A DNA stretch of 64,000 nt from Candidatus Bathyarchaeia archaeon (GCA_038882715.1 JAVZNR010000007.1:58468-122467), one strand, 5' to 3'; counted from the first letter of the stretch, positions 34,850-44,015 are shown. The notes: generated by a model not told the origin, from the letters alone. Made by a program: numbers and translations.

Positions 34850-35149
34850 GTGATAGAAACAGCGTCCCTCCATGTTTGGAATGCCGTCAAGCGTAGAAGC
34901 AAAATGGAGATTTACATGGATGTTTTAAAGATTATTAATCATGGCGTCAATAAGCCAACTAGGATTATGTATGCAGCGAACATATCTTGGAAGAACCTCA
35001 CGGATATCCTTAGCGATCTCGAGAAGCGGGGATTAATTAGGCGTAGAATAGTGGGCGACCGCTCAGTGGTTCTCATAACTGAGAGGGGCAAAGACCTTTT
35101 AAGAACATTTGAAAGCGTGTCAGCCGAACTAGCGTTCATAAATCGATAG
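34850..35149 (+). CDS. Winged-helix DNA-binding protein (HTH_45-type)
   Basis: About 99 residues. The core reads AVKRRSKMEIYMDVLKIINHGVNKPTRIMYAANISWKNLTDILSDLEKRGLI (pieces along residues 12-62), the typical archaeal small winged helix with a KxR-IM-AN pattern, and a C-terminal helix that probably dimerises. TATA-like CTATAAAAC lies at 34791-34799. The start could be GTG 34850 or a later ATG (34904). It converges with the M20 peptidase gene. Confidence 0.75.
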   Translation: MIETASLHVWNAVKRRSKMEIYMDVLKIINHGVNKPTRIMYAANISWKNLTDILSDLEKRGLIRRRIVGDRSVVLITERGKDLLRTFESVSAELAFINR

Positions 35150-35165
35150 AAGATAAAATCACTCT

Positions 35166-36605
35166 CTATTTTTCCTCCCAAAAATGTATCGGCGGCTTAC
35201 AATCGGCTGGCAAGGGAGACCTATATTTCTTTTCCCCAATTCTTCTCCTGTGCTCTTCTTTTGCCTCAGCAAGCAAATCCTTCTTTGTCAGCAGATCCAA
35301 TACTGTGGCGGCCATAACTTTCGCCGCGAAAATGGCCGATTTATGACCTAAGCCAACCCCGCTTTGAGCCACAGCTTGCCAAGAGTGCCCCGGTGTACCT
35401 AAAACCCAGGCAGATGTGCTAAACTCAACCGTAGGGGTCTGCCAGCTTACATCTGCGAGATCTGTGCTTCCGTGGGATATTTCTCCCTCGCCTAACGGAT
35501 CTGAAACCTCGTCGTCAATTAGCTTGTCTACTAGCCTCTCCCAATTTGGCCGCTTAGACGCCTTCAACTGCGCTATCTTCTCCTCCCTTGAAATAGTTTT
35601 TGATATCTCCTCCGCAAATCTTAATTCGTCTTGATTATACTCTGGTGTGCCTATCTCCCGCATGTTTCGAATAATTATTTCCGCCATAGTCTTGTTCGGT
35701 ATCAGATTATAGCAGCCTTGAATAAACTCTATCTCCAACTTTGTCCTAGTCATCATGGCGGCTCCTCTCGCTATATCAAGAATCCACTCATATATTTCAT
35801 CTAGATGTTCTCTCTCAGGCGCCCGCACATAGTACCAGCTTCTAGCATAGGCTGGCACAACGTTGGGCTGATCACCGCCCCTCTCAATAATATAGTGTAT
35901 CCTTGCGTCCTGAATTATATGTTCCCTCAGATAGTTTACACCAATATTCATTAACTCCACGGCATCTAAGGCACTTCTACCACGCTCAGGGGACGTGCAA
36001 GCATGTGAGGCCTTACCATGGAAATGAAATCTAACTGAGTTAAAAGCTAGGGAGCTCGCTAATGAAACTCTATTCATGGATCCCGGATGATGCCCGATCG
36101 CGGCATCCACATCATTAAAGAGCCCTTCTCTAACCATGAAAACCTTTCCACCGAAATTCTCCTCGGCCGGGCAACCATAAAATCTAATTGTTCCCTGCAG
36201 CTTACCCTTTTCCATAGCGTATCTGATAGATATGGCTGCGGCTACCCCGCTTGCCCCATAAATATTGTGGCCGCATCCATGGCCGGGTTTTCCCGGAGCT
36301 AATGGTTCCCGATAAGGAACCTTCTTTTGGGATAAGCCCGGTAAAGCATCGTATTCGCCTATTATTCCTATTACCGGTTTGCCTTCACCGTAGCTCGCTA
36401 TAAAAGCTGTCGGCATCTCAGCGACCCCCCGATTAACTTTAAAGCCATGCTTCTCGAGCTCGTCGGACAGAAGTCTAGAGGATCTATATTCCATTAAGCC
36501 AAGTTCAGCGTACTCCCAAATCTTATCGCTTATATCGGCTATTTTCTCTTCGTTTTCCCTAATCCACTCAAAAGCTGCCCTCTTTGGGTCAGACATAGTT
36601 TCCAC
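35166..36605 (-). CDS. M20-family amidohydrolase (AbgB/p-aminobenzoyl-glutamate hydrolase-like)
   Basis: 479-residue zinc amidohydrolase. Metal and catalytic residues: HGCGHN (about 107-112), CPAEENFGGKVF (catalytic Glu pair) and GHHPGSMN, with a dimerisation insert carrying HFHGKASHACTSPERGRSALDAVELMN. The long inserted region and the closing GTPGHSWQAVAQSGVG resemble AbgB, which cleaves p-aminobenzoyl-glutamate and other acyl-amino acids. Substrate here is unproven. It stands alone on the minus strand, with only the L38e promoter upstream. Confidence 0.88.
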   Translation of the reverse strand: METMSDPKRAAFEWIRENEEKIADISDKIWEYAELGLMEYRSSRLLSDELEKHGFKVNRGVAEMPTAFIASYGEGKPVIGIIGEYDALPGLSQKKVPYREPLAPGKPGHGCGHNIYGASGVAAAISIRYAMEKGKLQGTIRFYGCPAEENFGGKVFMVREGLFNDVDAAIGHHPGSMNRVSLASSLAFNSVRFHFHGKASHACTSPERGRSALDAVELMNIGVNYLREHIIQDARIHYIIERGGDQPNVVPAYARSWYYVRAPEREHLDEIYEWILDIARGAAMMTRTKLEIEFIQGCYNLIPNKTMAEIIIRNMREIGTPEYNQDELRFAEEISKTISREEKIAQLKASKRPNWERLVDKLIDDEVSDPLGEGEISHGSTDLADVSWQTPTVEFSTSAWVLGTPGHSWQAVAQSGVGLGHKSAIFAAKVMAATVLDLLTKKDLLAEAKEEHRRRIGEKKYRSPLPADCKPPIHFWEEK

Positions 36606-36674
36606 CTTAAAGATTGTTTAAGTATTTTGAGCCTATATGAGTTTATGAATTATGGCTAGCGACTATAACCAAAA

Positions 36675-36683
36675 AATATTTAT
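36675..36683 (+). promoter_or_regulatory. TATA box of L38e
   Basis: AATATTTAT, about 56-64 bases before the L38e ATG, giving a short leader containing the AGAGAGGTG Shine-Dalgarno site at 36721-36729. Confidence 0.5.
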
Positions 36684-36738
36684 CGGCTTACCCAGATCAT
36701 TTAGAATAACCTTTAGAAGAAGAGAGGTGCCTTAAAGC

Positions 36739-36933
36739 ATGCCGGCTGAAATCTTTGATGTGGAGAAGTTTGTGGAGTTATCTGAAAAGGCCGATCATTG
36801 CAGAGTTAAAAGGTTAAAAGATGTTGTGAAGCTTAAGCTTCGGACTCCCAAGATGCTCTACACGTTAAAGGTTGATCCATCTAAAGCTGAAGAGATACTT
36901 AAGAGAATTAAATGTGAGGTAAGAGAGGTCTAA
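36739..36933 (+). CDS. rpl38e: 50S ribosomal protein L38e
   Basis: 64-residue large-subunit protein found in eukaryotes and only some archaea. The pattern PAEIFDVEKFVELSEKADHCRVKRL, then VVKLKLRTPKMLYTLKVDP and the closing AEEILKRIKC matches L38e. It is flanked by unrelated genes on the opposite strand and stands as a single-gene unit with its own promoter. Among archaea, L38e is mostly known from Crenarchaeota and related TACK lineages, so it is a useful taxonomic marker here. Confidence 0.93.
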   Translation: MPAEIFDVEKFVELSEKADHCRVKRLKDVVKLKLRTPKMLYTLKVDPSKAEEILKRIKCEVREV

Positions 36934-36953
36934 GGTAAAGTAGCTTAAAATCT

Positions 36954-37727
36954 TCACACTCTCATAAAGTTTAAAACGTTTAAGATCGTCTCGAAGTTTT
37001 CTCTAGAGCGTTTCTCCTTATATCTTCTTAGGGCCTGAATAAACGTCTCCATATTTATTTGTCCCGCTTTCTCGCCGAATACCCCAGCGACGGGGCTTCT
37101 AATAAAGAGGTACTGGCTTACCGACGTCACATTTGAAGGTCTCCTCTTGTCGCTCGCCGTTTCAAAGTCCACTATATGTGCCCTGTCCCCTTCATCAACT
37201 ATTATATGCTTATCGGCCCGGCTAAGTTCCCCGTGGTCTAAACCTACCGAATCGAGTCTCCAGCATTGCTCAAGAATATCTTTCAGCACATTTCTAAGTC
37301 TTAGGGACGCTTCTCCCCCGCATAGATCTCTGATCCACTCCAAGATAGGTTTACCTTCAATATACTCCATTAAGAGAAGCCTATCTGTGTAACCTAAAAT
37401 TCTAGGTCCAACGCCAACGCTATTAGCGATCTGAAGCATCCTCGCCTCATGACTGATCCTACCCGCTTCAGAATCAACCCTGCTGATTTTTAGGGCGGCC
37501 TTGCTGTCATCTTCAAGAATCGCGAGGATAACTATACCCGTACACCCCTTACCTAAAACCGGTAGATTTGTAACGCTTTTTCCACCCGTGAAGCAGAGAG
37601 ATTTTACGCCGAGGTTCTCCATGTCAGTAATTCTCTTTTCGACCTCTCCACTATCGTAGCGAGGATAGCATATAACCTGCCCATATTTAGCGCTCTTAAG
37701 ATCCCTTAAAGAAACCACTAGGCACAT
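36954..37727 (-). CDS. Predicted serine/threonine protein kinase (COG2112-type)
   Basis: 257 residues from ATG 37727. Kinase hallmarks: glycine loop LGKGCTGIVILAILEDDSKAALKI with the ATP-binding Lys (about residues 60-83), LLMEYIEGKPI hinge, and the catalytic region HGELSRADKHIIVD followed by IVDFETAS, with Glu where most kinases have Gly of DFG. This DFE form is typical of the archaeal COG2112 RIO/Bud32-related group. It overlaps the cca coding end by a few bases at its start, so it is translated with cca. Confidence 0.85.
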   Translation of the reverse strand: MCLVVSLRDLKSAKYGQVICYPRYDSGEVEKRITDMENLGVKSLCFTGGKSVTNLPVLGKGCTGIVILAILEDDSKAALKISRVDSEAGRISHEARMLQIANSVGVGPRILGYTDRLLLMEYIEGKPILEWIRDLCGGEASLRLRNVLKDILEQCWRLDSVGLDHGELSRADKHIIVDEGDRAHIVDFETASDKRRPSNVTSVSQYLFIRSPVAGVFGEKAGQINMETFIQALRRYKEKRSRENFETILNVLNFMRV

Positions 37728-37728
37728 T

Positions 37729-39168
37729 TTAAGTGAGCCAGCTCGGCCTGCCAATCAAGTACTTAGTTAAAAATAATGCAAAACTCTTCTCGGCGGAGTA
37801 AAGATCCTTGATCTCCTCGTTGACAAATATCTCTAAAGAATCGAGAAATGCTTCGGAAACAAGGCTTGCAATACCTATGCTTCCCCCACCGTTCTTAAGA
37901 TTCTCTTTTAGTAGGGTGACCGCATCCGAGTATCTTCTACGTTTCTCAACGACCAACCTGCCATCTTCAATCCTAGGACCCGAAAAAATGTCTTTAGAAA
38001 ATAGATGTTTCCTCAAAAATTTTTCACATTCAATCATCTTTTCAACCGGAGGACCCATGTGCTTCTCAATGTTTGGCAGGAAACGCGTAGGTAATTCGAA
38101 GAGAAGTATGCTCCCGGTTTTTTCGTCGCTCCATATGTCGCTGCGTATAACATCGAAGTTGAACTGCTTAAGCAACTTTATAATCGCCTTTTGAGACCTG
38201 AAGAGCTGACCCCAAAGCACGTCTGGCACCGCCCTTATAGGTCTGGTCTTAATGAAAATGAGCGCTGAACCCCTAAACCTAATGGCCTGCAACGCTTCTT
38301 CAACCGAGTACGTTTTTGGTTCTTCTGGATAAAAGAACCTTATGTCCGGGTCTTTAAGAAATAGCCTGGAGGCTATGATGAACTCGCTTAGTCTGTCAAT
38401 TCTAACGGCTGAGGCAACGTTCCGGTTTCTGTCAACTGGGTCGATGACTATTAATGGCTCATTGCGAAACATTGTTTTAACCTCTTCTTGGCTCTTGTAA
38501 TACCCTTCGATATCTATGACCTCGCCGACATGCCACCTGGAGGCGACTTTTAAAACGTTTATGAATGAACCATAATGGATCGTTAGAAGCTCGCATAAAT
38601 AGCCGCTGAAGCCCCCGACCTTAATCTCAGCTCCGTAAACGCCTATACCATGCATAAATGCTTTCAGTAAGCGTATCTCATTTTTAATTCTATCATTCAA
38701 TTTACTTTTAATGTAAGACGTGTGAAAGGGGGTTCTATCCACAGAGGACTTGGCTTCCCTAGCATCAGAGACTTTAAAGCATGGAACAAAGTTTACGGTA
38801 AAGCCATCTATGTAGGCTTCTATATATGGGTGTTCAGCGTAATTCTCAAGATAATTGTCGCCGGAAACTCTTTTAGCCAACTCCAAAACCCTAGAAAATA
38901 CGTCTCTGCCGTATCTGGGCGAAAGAAGCACGAATATGTCTATATCCTTCTCGCCAGCAAGCCAAGTATCCTTTGCTACTGAACCCTCAATCTGGACATC
39001 AGCCTCCAACCCATCCCTTAGCACCTCACTTTTCAGGGCGCTAACTAAGCGCATAGAGAAATCCATCGTCTTTTCTCGCTCAACATGGTCCGGGACAGCT
39101 TTCTGAAGAACCTTCTCGCATATATCCCTAATTTTCGCTTCAGATGTAAGGTTAATCTCCTCAGACAA
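37729..39168 (-). CDS. cca: CCA-adding tRNA nucleotidyltransferase, archaeal class I
   Basis: 479 residues. Adds CCA to tRNA 3' ends. The polymerase core has GSVAKDTWLAGEKDIDIFVLL with the two catalytic aspartates at about 77-79, followed by VNFVPCFKV with the third carboxylate region, and the archaeal class I central and tail domains (KVGGFSGYLCELLTIHYGSF). Both tRNAs in this window already encode CCA, so the enzyme acts mainly in repair or on other tRNAs. It heads a pair with the COG2112-type kinase; ThpR lies 43 bases upstream. Confidence 0.95.
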   Translation of the reverse strand: MSEEINLTSEAKIRDICEKVLQKAVPDHVEREKTMDFSMRLVSALKSEVLRDGLEADVQIEGSVAKDTWLAGEKDIDIFVLLSPRYGRDVFSRVLELAKRVSGDNYLENYAEHPYIEAYIDGFTVNFVPCFKVSDAREAKSSVDRTPFHTSYIKSKLNDRIKNEIRLLKAFMHGIGVYGAEIKVGGFSGYLCELLTIHYGSFINVLKVASRWHVGEVIDIEGYYKSQEEVKTMFRNEPLIVIDPVDRNRNVASAVRIDRLSEFIIASRLFLKDPDIRFFYPEEPKTYSVEEALQAIRFRGSALIFIKTRPIRAVPDVLWGQLFRSQKAIIKLLKQFNFDVIRSDIWSDEKTGSILLFELPTRFLPNIEKHMGPPVEKMIECEKFLRKHLFSKDIFSGPRIEDGRLVVEKRRRYSDAVTLLKENLKNGGGSIGIASLVSEAFLDSLEIFVNEEIKDLYSAEKSFALFLTKYLIGRPSWLT

Positions 39169-39210
39169 ACCCTTTTATCCCCCAAGCCCAGTTCGCTTAT
39201 AAGTAAAACT

Positions 39211-39780
39211 TTACCTGCAAACCTCCCTTAACGTCGAGTATATTGGACCCTTGGACGTTAAGACGCTCTTCTTTAATCTTAGGCACCTCGCTTTTATGAT
39301 GCCGAAATCATAATTCTCAAATTCCTTAAGGATTCTTATAAGCTCCTCTTTCCTTCTGCTGGTTTTAACGCGGGCTATCGTCAGATGCGGGCTGAAGCCT
39401 TTATCGTCAGGTCTTAAGCCAAGTCTCTGGAGGTTAGGTTCAAGCTGATAGTATATGTTTCTTAACTCGTTGGAGCCTTTTCTTATACCAGCCCAAATAA
39501 CGTTTATGTGTCTTATGTTTGGGAAAGCGCCTAAACCCTTAATCTCAACATCGAATGGTGAGAAAACAACTTTAATCATCTCGTTATAAACTTTATCGAT
39601 CATGGCTTGTGGTATCTCGCCGAGAAACCTAACCGTTATATGAATGTTCTCCGGCTCAACGAGCTTAATGTCCGCGCCAGTCTCAAGAAGAGCCGACTGA
39701 ACCTTACTAAGCTCCCTAATAACACTTTCATCCTCAATATCGAAGGCAATGAAGCTGCGAACTAGATCCAAATCAACCAA
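39211..39780 (-). CDS. thpR: RNA 2',3'-cyclic phosphodiesterase ThpR (LigT-like)
   Basis: 189-residue 2H phosphoesterase that opens 2',3'-cyclic phosphates and, in vitro, can seal tRNA half-molecules. Both HxTx motifs are present: HITVRFLGE (about residues 47-55) and HLTIARVKT (about 130-138). It lies upstream of cca in the same direction, fitting a tRNA-processing unit. A TATA-like CATTTATAG on the minus strand (39801-39809) predicts a nearly leaderless transcript. Confidence 0.93.
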   Translation of the reverse strand: MVDLDLVRSFIAFDIEDESVIRELSKVQSALLETGADIKLVEPENIHITVRFLGEIPQAMIDKVYNEMIKVVFSPFDVEIKGLGAFPNIRHINVIWAGIRKGSNELRNIYYQLEPNLQRLGLRPDDKGFSPHLTIARVKTSRRKEELIRILKEFENYDFGIIKARCLRLKKSVLTSKGPIYSTLREVCR

Positions 39781-39941
39781 ACCCCATCAAACACTACGCT
39801 ATAAATGCGGCTCCAAAAATAAATCTTTACGCTCAATTAGATTCTCAAGCTTGCTGAGAATAGGGAAGCTTATAAATTTGAATATCCGGTAGTATGAGGA
39901 TACCGTGAATGTTTCGCTGCGCCCATCAACCACAAGTTTCC

Positions 39942-40691
39942 TTAAGGCCGCGAATTAAGTGGGCGCTTAAATTCCTTGAGTTGAGAGAGAATCGGTATCT
40001 CTCTAGTACGTTCTTCCGATAGTTTATCCCATATTATGCCTTTAGGTCTCTCGCCCACGTTCACTATTCTAACGATTTTTGTAGGTGTGATTACCGCATC
40101 AACCGTTAGATCAAATTCTTCTCTAGGCACGAAATCCACTATTTGGATATCGTGAACAGTTGTTAATATTGGCGTTTTCTCGTCAACAGCGCCGATCTCG
40201 CGCAGTATCCCATACTCTATCTCGCTGTATCCTCCACCTTTCCCAACGCGCACCCCATCTCTGGAGACCGCGACGGAGCCTGCGACAATTAAATCTATGC
40301 TGGGTATCTCATCTATTCCGCATATCTCACCGTACTTGAATGCTCCGTGAATTGATGACGCCTCGCTATACGCTTTTATGGGGATTTTAGCTGGATTAAG
40401 GATTAAAAACCCGGATTTAAGTCTAGGAGTCGGCATAAGCAAAGTTTTACCACTTAAAAGTGTTAAGTATCTAACCATGCTTTGAGGAGCATCAGGATTA
40501 ACTTTAACGACCTTGGCCCGCTTAAACTCCTCTTGCTCAGACAATCTTCGCGCGGCAATATCTGAGCCCACAAAGTTCGGTATTCTACCATAGACTGGTC
40601 TAGGAAACCTTGCAATGTTAGATTCCTCCATAATCGACCAGATTCTCCGGCGAATCTCCTCCTTACTTGGGCTAAAATTACCCGTTTGCAT
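39942..40691 (-). CDS. 5-formyltetrahydrofolate cyclo-ligase family protein
   Basis: 249 residues with the MTHFS fold. The N-terminus KEEIRRRIWSIMEESNIARFP, the later substrate region LMPTPRLKSGFLILNP, and the C-terminal motif GKGGGYSEIEYGIL with VHDIQIVDFVP-type strand match archaeal members. Bacterial enzymes convert 5-formyl-THF to methenyl-THF with ATP; in archaea the physiological folate or pterin substrate is not settled. It stands alone, convergent to nothing, with UPF0200 divergent upstream. Confidence 0.85.
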   Translation of the reverse strand: MQTGNFSPSKEEIRRRIWSIMEESNIARFPRPVYGRIPNFVGSDIAARRLSEQEEFKRAKVVKVNPDAPQSMVRYLTLLSGKTLLMPTPRLKSGFLILNPAKIPIKAYSEASSIHGAFKYGEICGIDEIPSIDLIVAGSVAVSRDGVRVGKGGGYSEIEYGILREIGAVDEKTPILTTVHDIQIVDFVPREEFDLTVDAVITPTKIVRIVNVGERPKGIIWDKLSEERTREIPILSQLKEFKRPLNSRP

Positions 40692-40805
40692 ATGCAGGTC
40701 TCTGCTATCTGCCGTATCCTAAGATTAAACTTAAGAAACCATAAGTTTATCTTCCATATAAAATTGTATTATTACCGGGTCTATCCGAGCGCCTAATAAA
40801 GCTGT

Positions 40806-41417
40806 TTGGTGGAAGTGGGATTCAGCGTGTCAGATAAGAAGCCTCTCATCGTTATAGGGGTAACAGGCATGCCCGGCGCTGGAAAAGACGCTTTTAGGGA
40901 AATCGTCCGCGAGTACGGTTTTCCAATCATCGTTATGGGTGATGAGATTAGAGCTGAGGCCGCCCGCAGAAATCTTGAACCAACACCGGATAATCTTGGT
41001 AAACTTATGCTACAGATCAGAGCTGAGGAGGGACCTGAAGTCTTAGCTAAAAGATGCGTATCGAAGATTAAGGCTTTAGATGCACGCGTAGTTATTGTCG
41101 ATGGGCTACGAAGCCCACATGAAGTTAGGGAGTTTAAGCGTGTTTTCCCTAGGTTTAAGGTTATAGCCATACATGCTTCTCCTGAAACTAGGTTTAAGCG
41201 CCTTCTTAAGAGGGGTAGGAGCGATGACCCTAAAGATTGGGAAACATTTTATGCGCGCGATCAAAGGGAGCTGAGCGTCGGTATAGGTGAGGTTATAGCG
41301 ACGGCCGACTACATGATTATTAATGAAGGCACGCTGGGACAGCTGAGAAGGGAAATTAAACGGGTAATAAGGAGGGTGATTAAAGATGAGCAAGCCTGTA
41401 GGCAGAGTGGAGGTTAA
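40806..41417 (+). CDS. UPF0200-family P-loop kinase-like ATPase
   Basis: 203 residues. The P-loop GVTGMPGAGKDAFREI (about residues 19-34) and the following GDEIRAEAARRN, then RVVIVDGLRSPHEVREF and ATADYMIINEG, mark a dephospho-CoA-kinase-like NMP-kinase-fold protein of the UPF0200 family. The exact phosphoryl acceptor is unknown. The downstream UPF0201 gene overlaps by 32 bases, a pair conserved in many archaea, and the internal GGAGGGTG before it shows coupled translation. Confidence 0.88.
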   Translation: MVEVGFSVSDKKPLIVIGVTGMPGAGKDAFREIVREYGFPIIVMGDEIRAEAARRNLEPTPDNLGKLMLQIRAEEGPEVLAKRCVSKIKALDARVVIVDGLRSPHEVREFKRVFPRFKVIAIHASPETRFKRLLKRGRSDDPKDWETFYARDQRELSVGIGEVIATADYMIINEGTLGQLRREIKRVIRRVIKDEQACRQSGG

Positions 41418-41802
41418 AGTCGAGGTGGAGGTTAATCCTACAGAGGATGCGGATAAAGTTAGGGTTGCGGTCCAAAAGGTTCTTGGAAACATGAACTTAG
41501 AGTTTGTCGGAGAAGGCGAATATGGGAGGCTCGTTGGGAAAGCGGAGGGGTTAGAGGCATTAACAAGGTTCTATGATCTGCTGAGGAGGGAACGCATACT
41601 GGATGCCGCAAGAACGGTCCTTTTAAGGGGGGTTCAAGGTAAAAGGATAGTTTTCTACCTTAATAAGCAGGTTGCCTACGTGGGGCACATATCGTTTTCG
41701 CAGCCGTATGGTGAATCGCCGCTCGGCCCAATATGCGTGGAAATAGAGTGCGATGATCCGCATAGCCTAATAGATTGGCTAACGCCAAAAACAGCGAAGT
41801 AG
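41386..41802 (+). CDS. UPF0201-family protein, probable RNA-binding
   Basis: 138 residues. The N-terminal KVEVEVNPTEDADKVRVAVQKVLGNM and the central RRERILDAARTVLLRGVQGKRIVFYLNKQVAYVGHISF match the archaeal UPF0201 family, whose fold resembles ribosomal L5-like RNA binders. ATG 41386 is preceded by GGAGGGTG at 41371-41378. It is fused by overlap to UPF0200 upstream and is followed 43 bases on by a sugar-isomerase-like gene. Confidence 0.9.
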   Translation: MSKPVGRVEVKVEVEVNPTEDADKVRVAVQKVLGNMNLEFVGEGEYGRLVGKAEGLEALTRFYDLLRRERILDAARTVLLRGVQGKRIVFYLNKQVAYVGHISFSQPYGESPLGPICVEIECDDPHSLIDWLTPKTAK

Positions 41803-41845
41803 CTGGAGCGCCAAGCATGTTGAATATCAGTGGGAGTCTGAAAAT

Positions 41846-42625
41846 ATGCATTTAGGCCTATCTACGCTCTTCTGTCTAAGAGAGCCCCTTTCAGCAGCCA
41901 TAAAACTTCTGGACAAAATTAGCGTGAACCATGTGGAGATAGTTGATGAGGGGCCGCATGCGCTCAACCGTCGAAGGGTAAGCATGCTTAAAAAAGCGTT
42001 CTCTGAAAGAGGTATTAGCCTCTCCGTGCACGCGCCCTTTGCTGACATAAATATTGCGTCAACGTCGCCTACAATAAGGCACGCTGTGATGAAGCGGCTT
42101 AAAAAATCAATGGAGTTGTCAGCGCAATTAAACCCAGAATGCTGGGTTTTTCATCCAGGCATCCGGAGCGCTGTAAGCGATGCGCTTCGAAACTTAGACT
42201 GGGAGATTAACTTAAAGTCTACCCATGAGCTCCTTAAAGAGGCTGAGAAGCATGGACTGAAAATAGCCATAGAGAATGTTCCGGATCCATTTCCATTTCT
42301 GCTTAAGAGGGTTGGGGAATTCGAGAGTTTCTATGAGGCTTTGGGGGCGGATGGGCTGAAGCTGGGCATAACGTTTGATGTTGGACACGCAAATATAAAT
42401 GGGGAGATAAACGAGTTTATGGAGAGATTTAGGAGTAAAATAGTTCACATTCATGTTCATGATAACAACGGGGATTTTGACGCGCATCTCGGTGTAGGGT
42501 TTGGAAGTATAAATTGGGTTGAAGCTATAAGCGCCATTAAAAAGATGAATTATAAGGGCGTGTTGGTCATAGAATCTAAGAATAATGTTGAGGAAAGCAT
42601 CCAAGCTTTAAGGAGACTAATTTAA
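41846..42625 (+). CDS. Sugar phosphate isomerase/epimerase-like TIM-barrel protein
   Basis: 259 residues of the xylose-isomerase-like TIM barrel. Metal-ligand strand ends are in IAIENV, ITFDVGHAN, HIHVHDNNGDFD and LVIESKNN; the motif GFGSINW is the usual late one. Related proteins include AP endonuclease IV and sugar epimerases; with short DNA-binding loops absent, an isomerase role is likelier. Neighbours are UPF0201 upstream and a convergent GH4 gene downstream. Start ATG 41846 (line uses ATGCATTTAGG). Confidence 0.85.
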   Translation: MHLGLSTLFCLREPLSAAIKLLDKISVNHVEIVDEGPHALNRRRVSMLKKAFSERGISLSVHAPFADINIASTSPTIRHAVMKRLKKSMELSAQLNPECWVFHPGIRSAVSDALRNLDWEINLKSTHELLKEAEKHGLKIAIENVPDPFPFLLKRVGEFESFYEALGADGLKLGITFDVGHANINGEINEFMERFRSKIVHIHVHDNNGDFDAHLGVGFGSINWVEAISAIKKMNYKGVLVIESKNNVEESIQALRRLI

Positions 42626-42653
42626 TTAGAGCTTTTTCAATGGAATGCTGGGG

Positions 42654-44015
42654 CTAAGTGTAATGGCTACGCATTTCTTCACATCGCGGTAAAGCCATGA
42701 TTTCATCCAGAAGTTTCCTCGCCTGCTCCTCGGATCTTGTCCAGGGATCCATCATGATTAGCTGGAGTAATAAGTCTCTGCTTCCCCGCTCATAGGCTTC
42801 GAGCTCAACCTCAATGGGCGCAACCCTGTCACGTAATACGTACGCGATTAACGGTTTAGGCAATCCATGGGTTCTAATTCCCTGAACCCCCCTCTTACTG
42901 ACCAGCGCTGGAACCTCAACCTCAAAGTTTTCCGGCACTCCTGAAACAAAGTTGCCGGCATTCATTATGTTAACTATGAATATTCTTGGGATATCGCAGG
43001 CAATAGACTCTATTAGGGGAACAATTATTTCACCTGATTTTTCCGGCGGAAAGACGCTCGTAACTTTAACAGTTGGATCCTCCGCCACCTTGAGAAGGCT
43101 TTCGACGGGATCCTCTTTTGGCGGCTCAAGTACAAAGCTCCACCATTTCCGCGGGTTCTCATTCCATCTGCGCTCCGTTTCATCGTCAACATGATACCAC
43201 CAAGGCCATGATCCACCGCCGGGTGTACATGTGTCGCCTATTGGAAAGGCTCTAAACCTTTTATATAAGTCTACGGCTTTAGGCCCCAGATCATCACTTG
43301 GCGGGCACCTCTCCCAGTATTTAGGCGCCTCCTTTTCAATCCATTCGTCTAGGATTGGAAATGCGTCCTCACCTTTATGGTAGAAGCGGGTTAACCATAT
43401 GAAGTGGTTGACCCCTGGCGCTTCAAAAGTTATGTTTTCCCTTTTGAATCCTAAGGTCTCCGCTAAATGGTATACGCCGGTAAACCCGTGGCATAAGCCG
43501 ACGAATTTAAGTTTAGGGTACTTTCGCCCCAAGTATGTTGTTCCAGCTAAAACGGGGTTTGCGAGCTGTATGTACCATGCGTCGGGACATAGGTCGAATA
43601 TATCATTCACTATTGATTCAAACAGCTTGAACTGGTAGAAGTTTATCCAGAAGCCCTCATCATGCATAACATGGTAGCTGCCGCCAAACCTGTAACCGTG
43701 CTTAAAGCCTATATTCCATCCTTCTCTATAGCCGCTGTAACCGACAACCAAAGCCGTATTTATAACAAAGTCAGCATCCTTCAGCGATTCTTCACGGCTC
43801 AACGTCTTCTCAATATTTAACTTGATTTTCATCTCATCAGCGTACCTTCTACATAACGCGTAAACAGCGTTCAGCCTCCTCTCGTTTATATCCATAAGGC
43901 TAATGGTGCTTCCCTCGAGGTTCGGTGTAAGACATAAATCTTTAATGAGCGCTAGAGAGAAAGTAGCGCTGCCAGCGCCAATAACGCTAACCTTAACTTT
44001 AACCACCTCGATCAC
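42654..44015 (-). CDS. Glycoside hydrolase family 4 (alpha-galactosidase type)
   Basis: 453-residue GH4 enzyme, NAD+ and metal dependent. Rossmann GAGSATFSLALIKDL at the N-terminus, IQLANPVLAGTTYL (family motif), metal-ligand Cys in FVGLCHGFTGVYHL (about 170-183) and His in GVNHFIWL (about 200-207). It is clearly a paralogue of the gene at 16060-17343 but diverged, with a longer C-terminal part, so it may take a different alpha-glycoside. No signal peptide. It is convergent with the sugar isomerase gene and followed on the other strand by the radical SAM gene. Confidence 0.9.
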   Translation of the reverse strand: MIEVVKVKVSVIGAGSATFSLALIKDLCLTPNLEGSTISLMDINERRLNAVYALCRRYADEMKIKLNIEKTLSREESLKDADFVINTALVVGYSGYREGWNIGFKHGYRFGGSYHVMHDEGFWINFYQFKLFESIVNDIFDLCPDAWYIQLANPVLAGTTYLGRKYPKLKFVGLCHGFTGVYHLAETLGFKRENITFEAPGVNHFIWLTRFYHKGEDAFPILDEWIEKEAPKYWERCPPSDDLGPKAVDLYKRFRAFPIGDTCTPGGGSWPWWYHVDDETERRWNENPRKWWSFVLEPPKEDPVESLLKVAEDPTVKVTSVFPPEKSGEIIVPLIESIACDIPRIFIVNIMNAGNFVSGVPENFEVEVPALVSKRGVQGIRTHGLPKPLIAYVLRDRVAPIEVELEAYERGSRDLLLQLIMMDPWTRSEEQARKLLDEIMALPRCEEMRSHYT

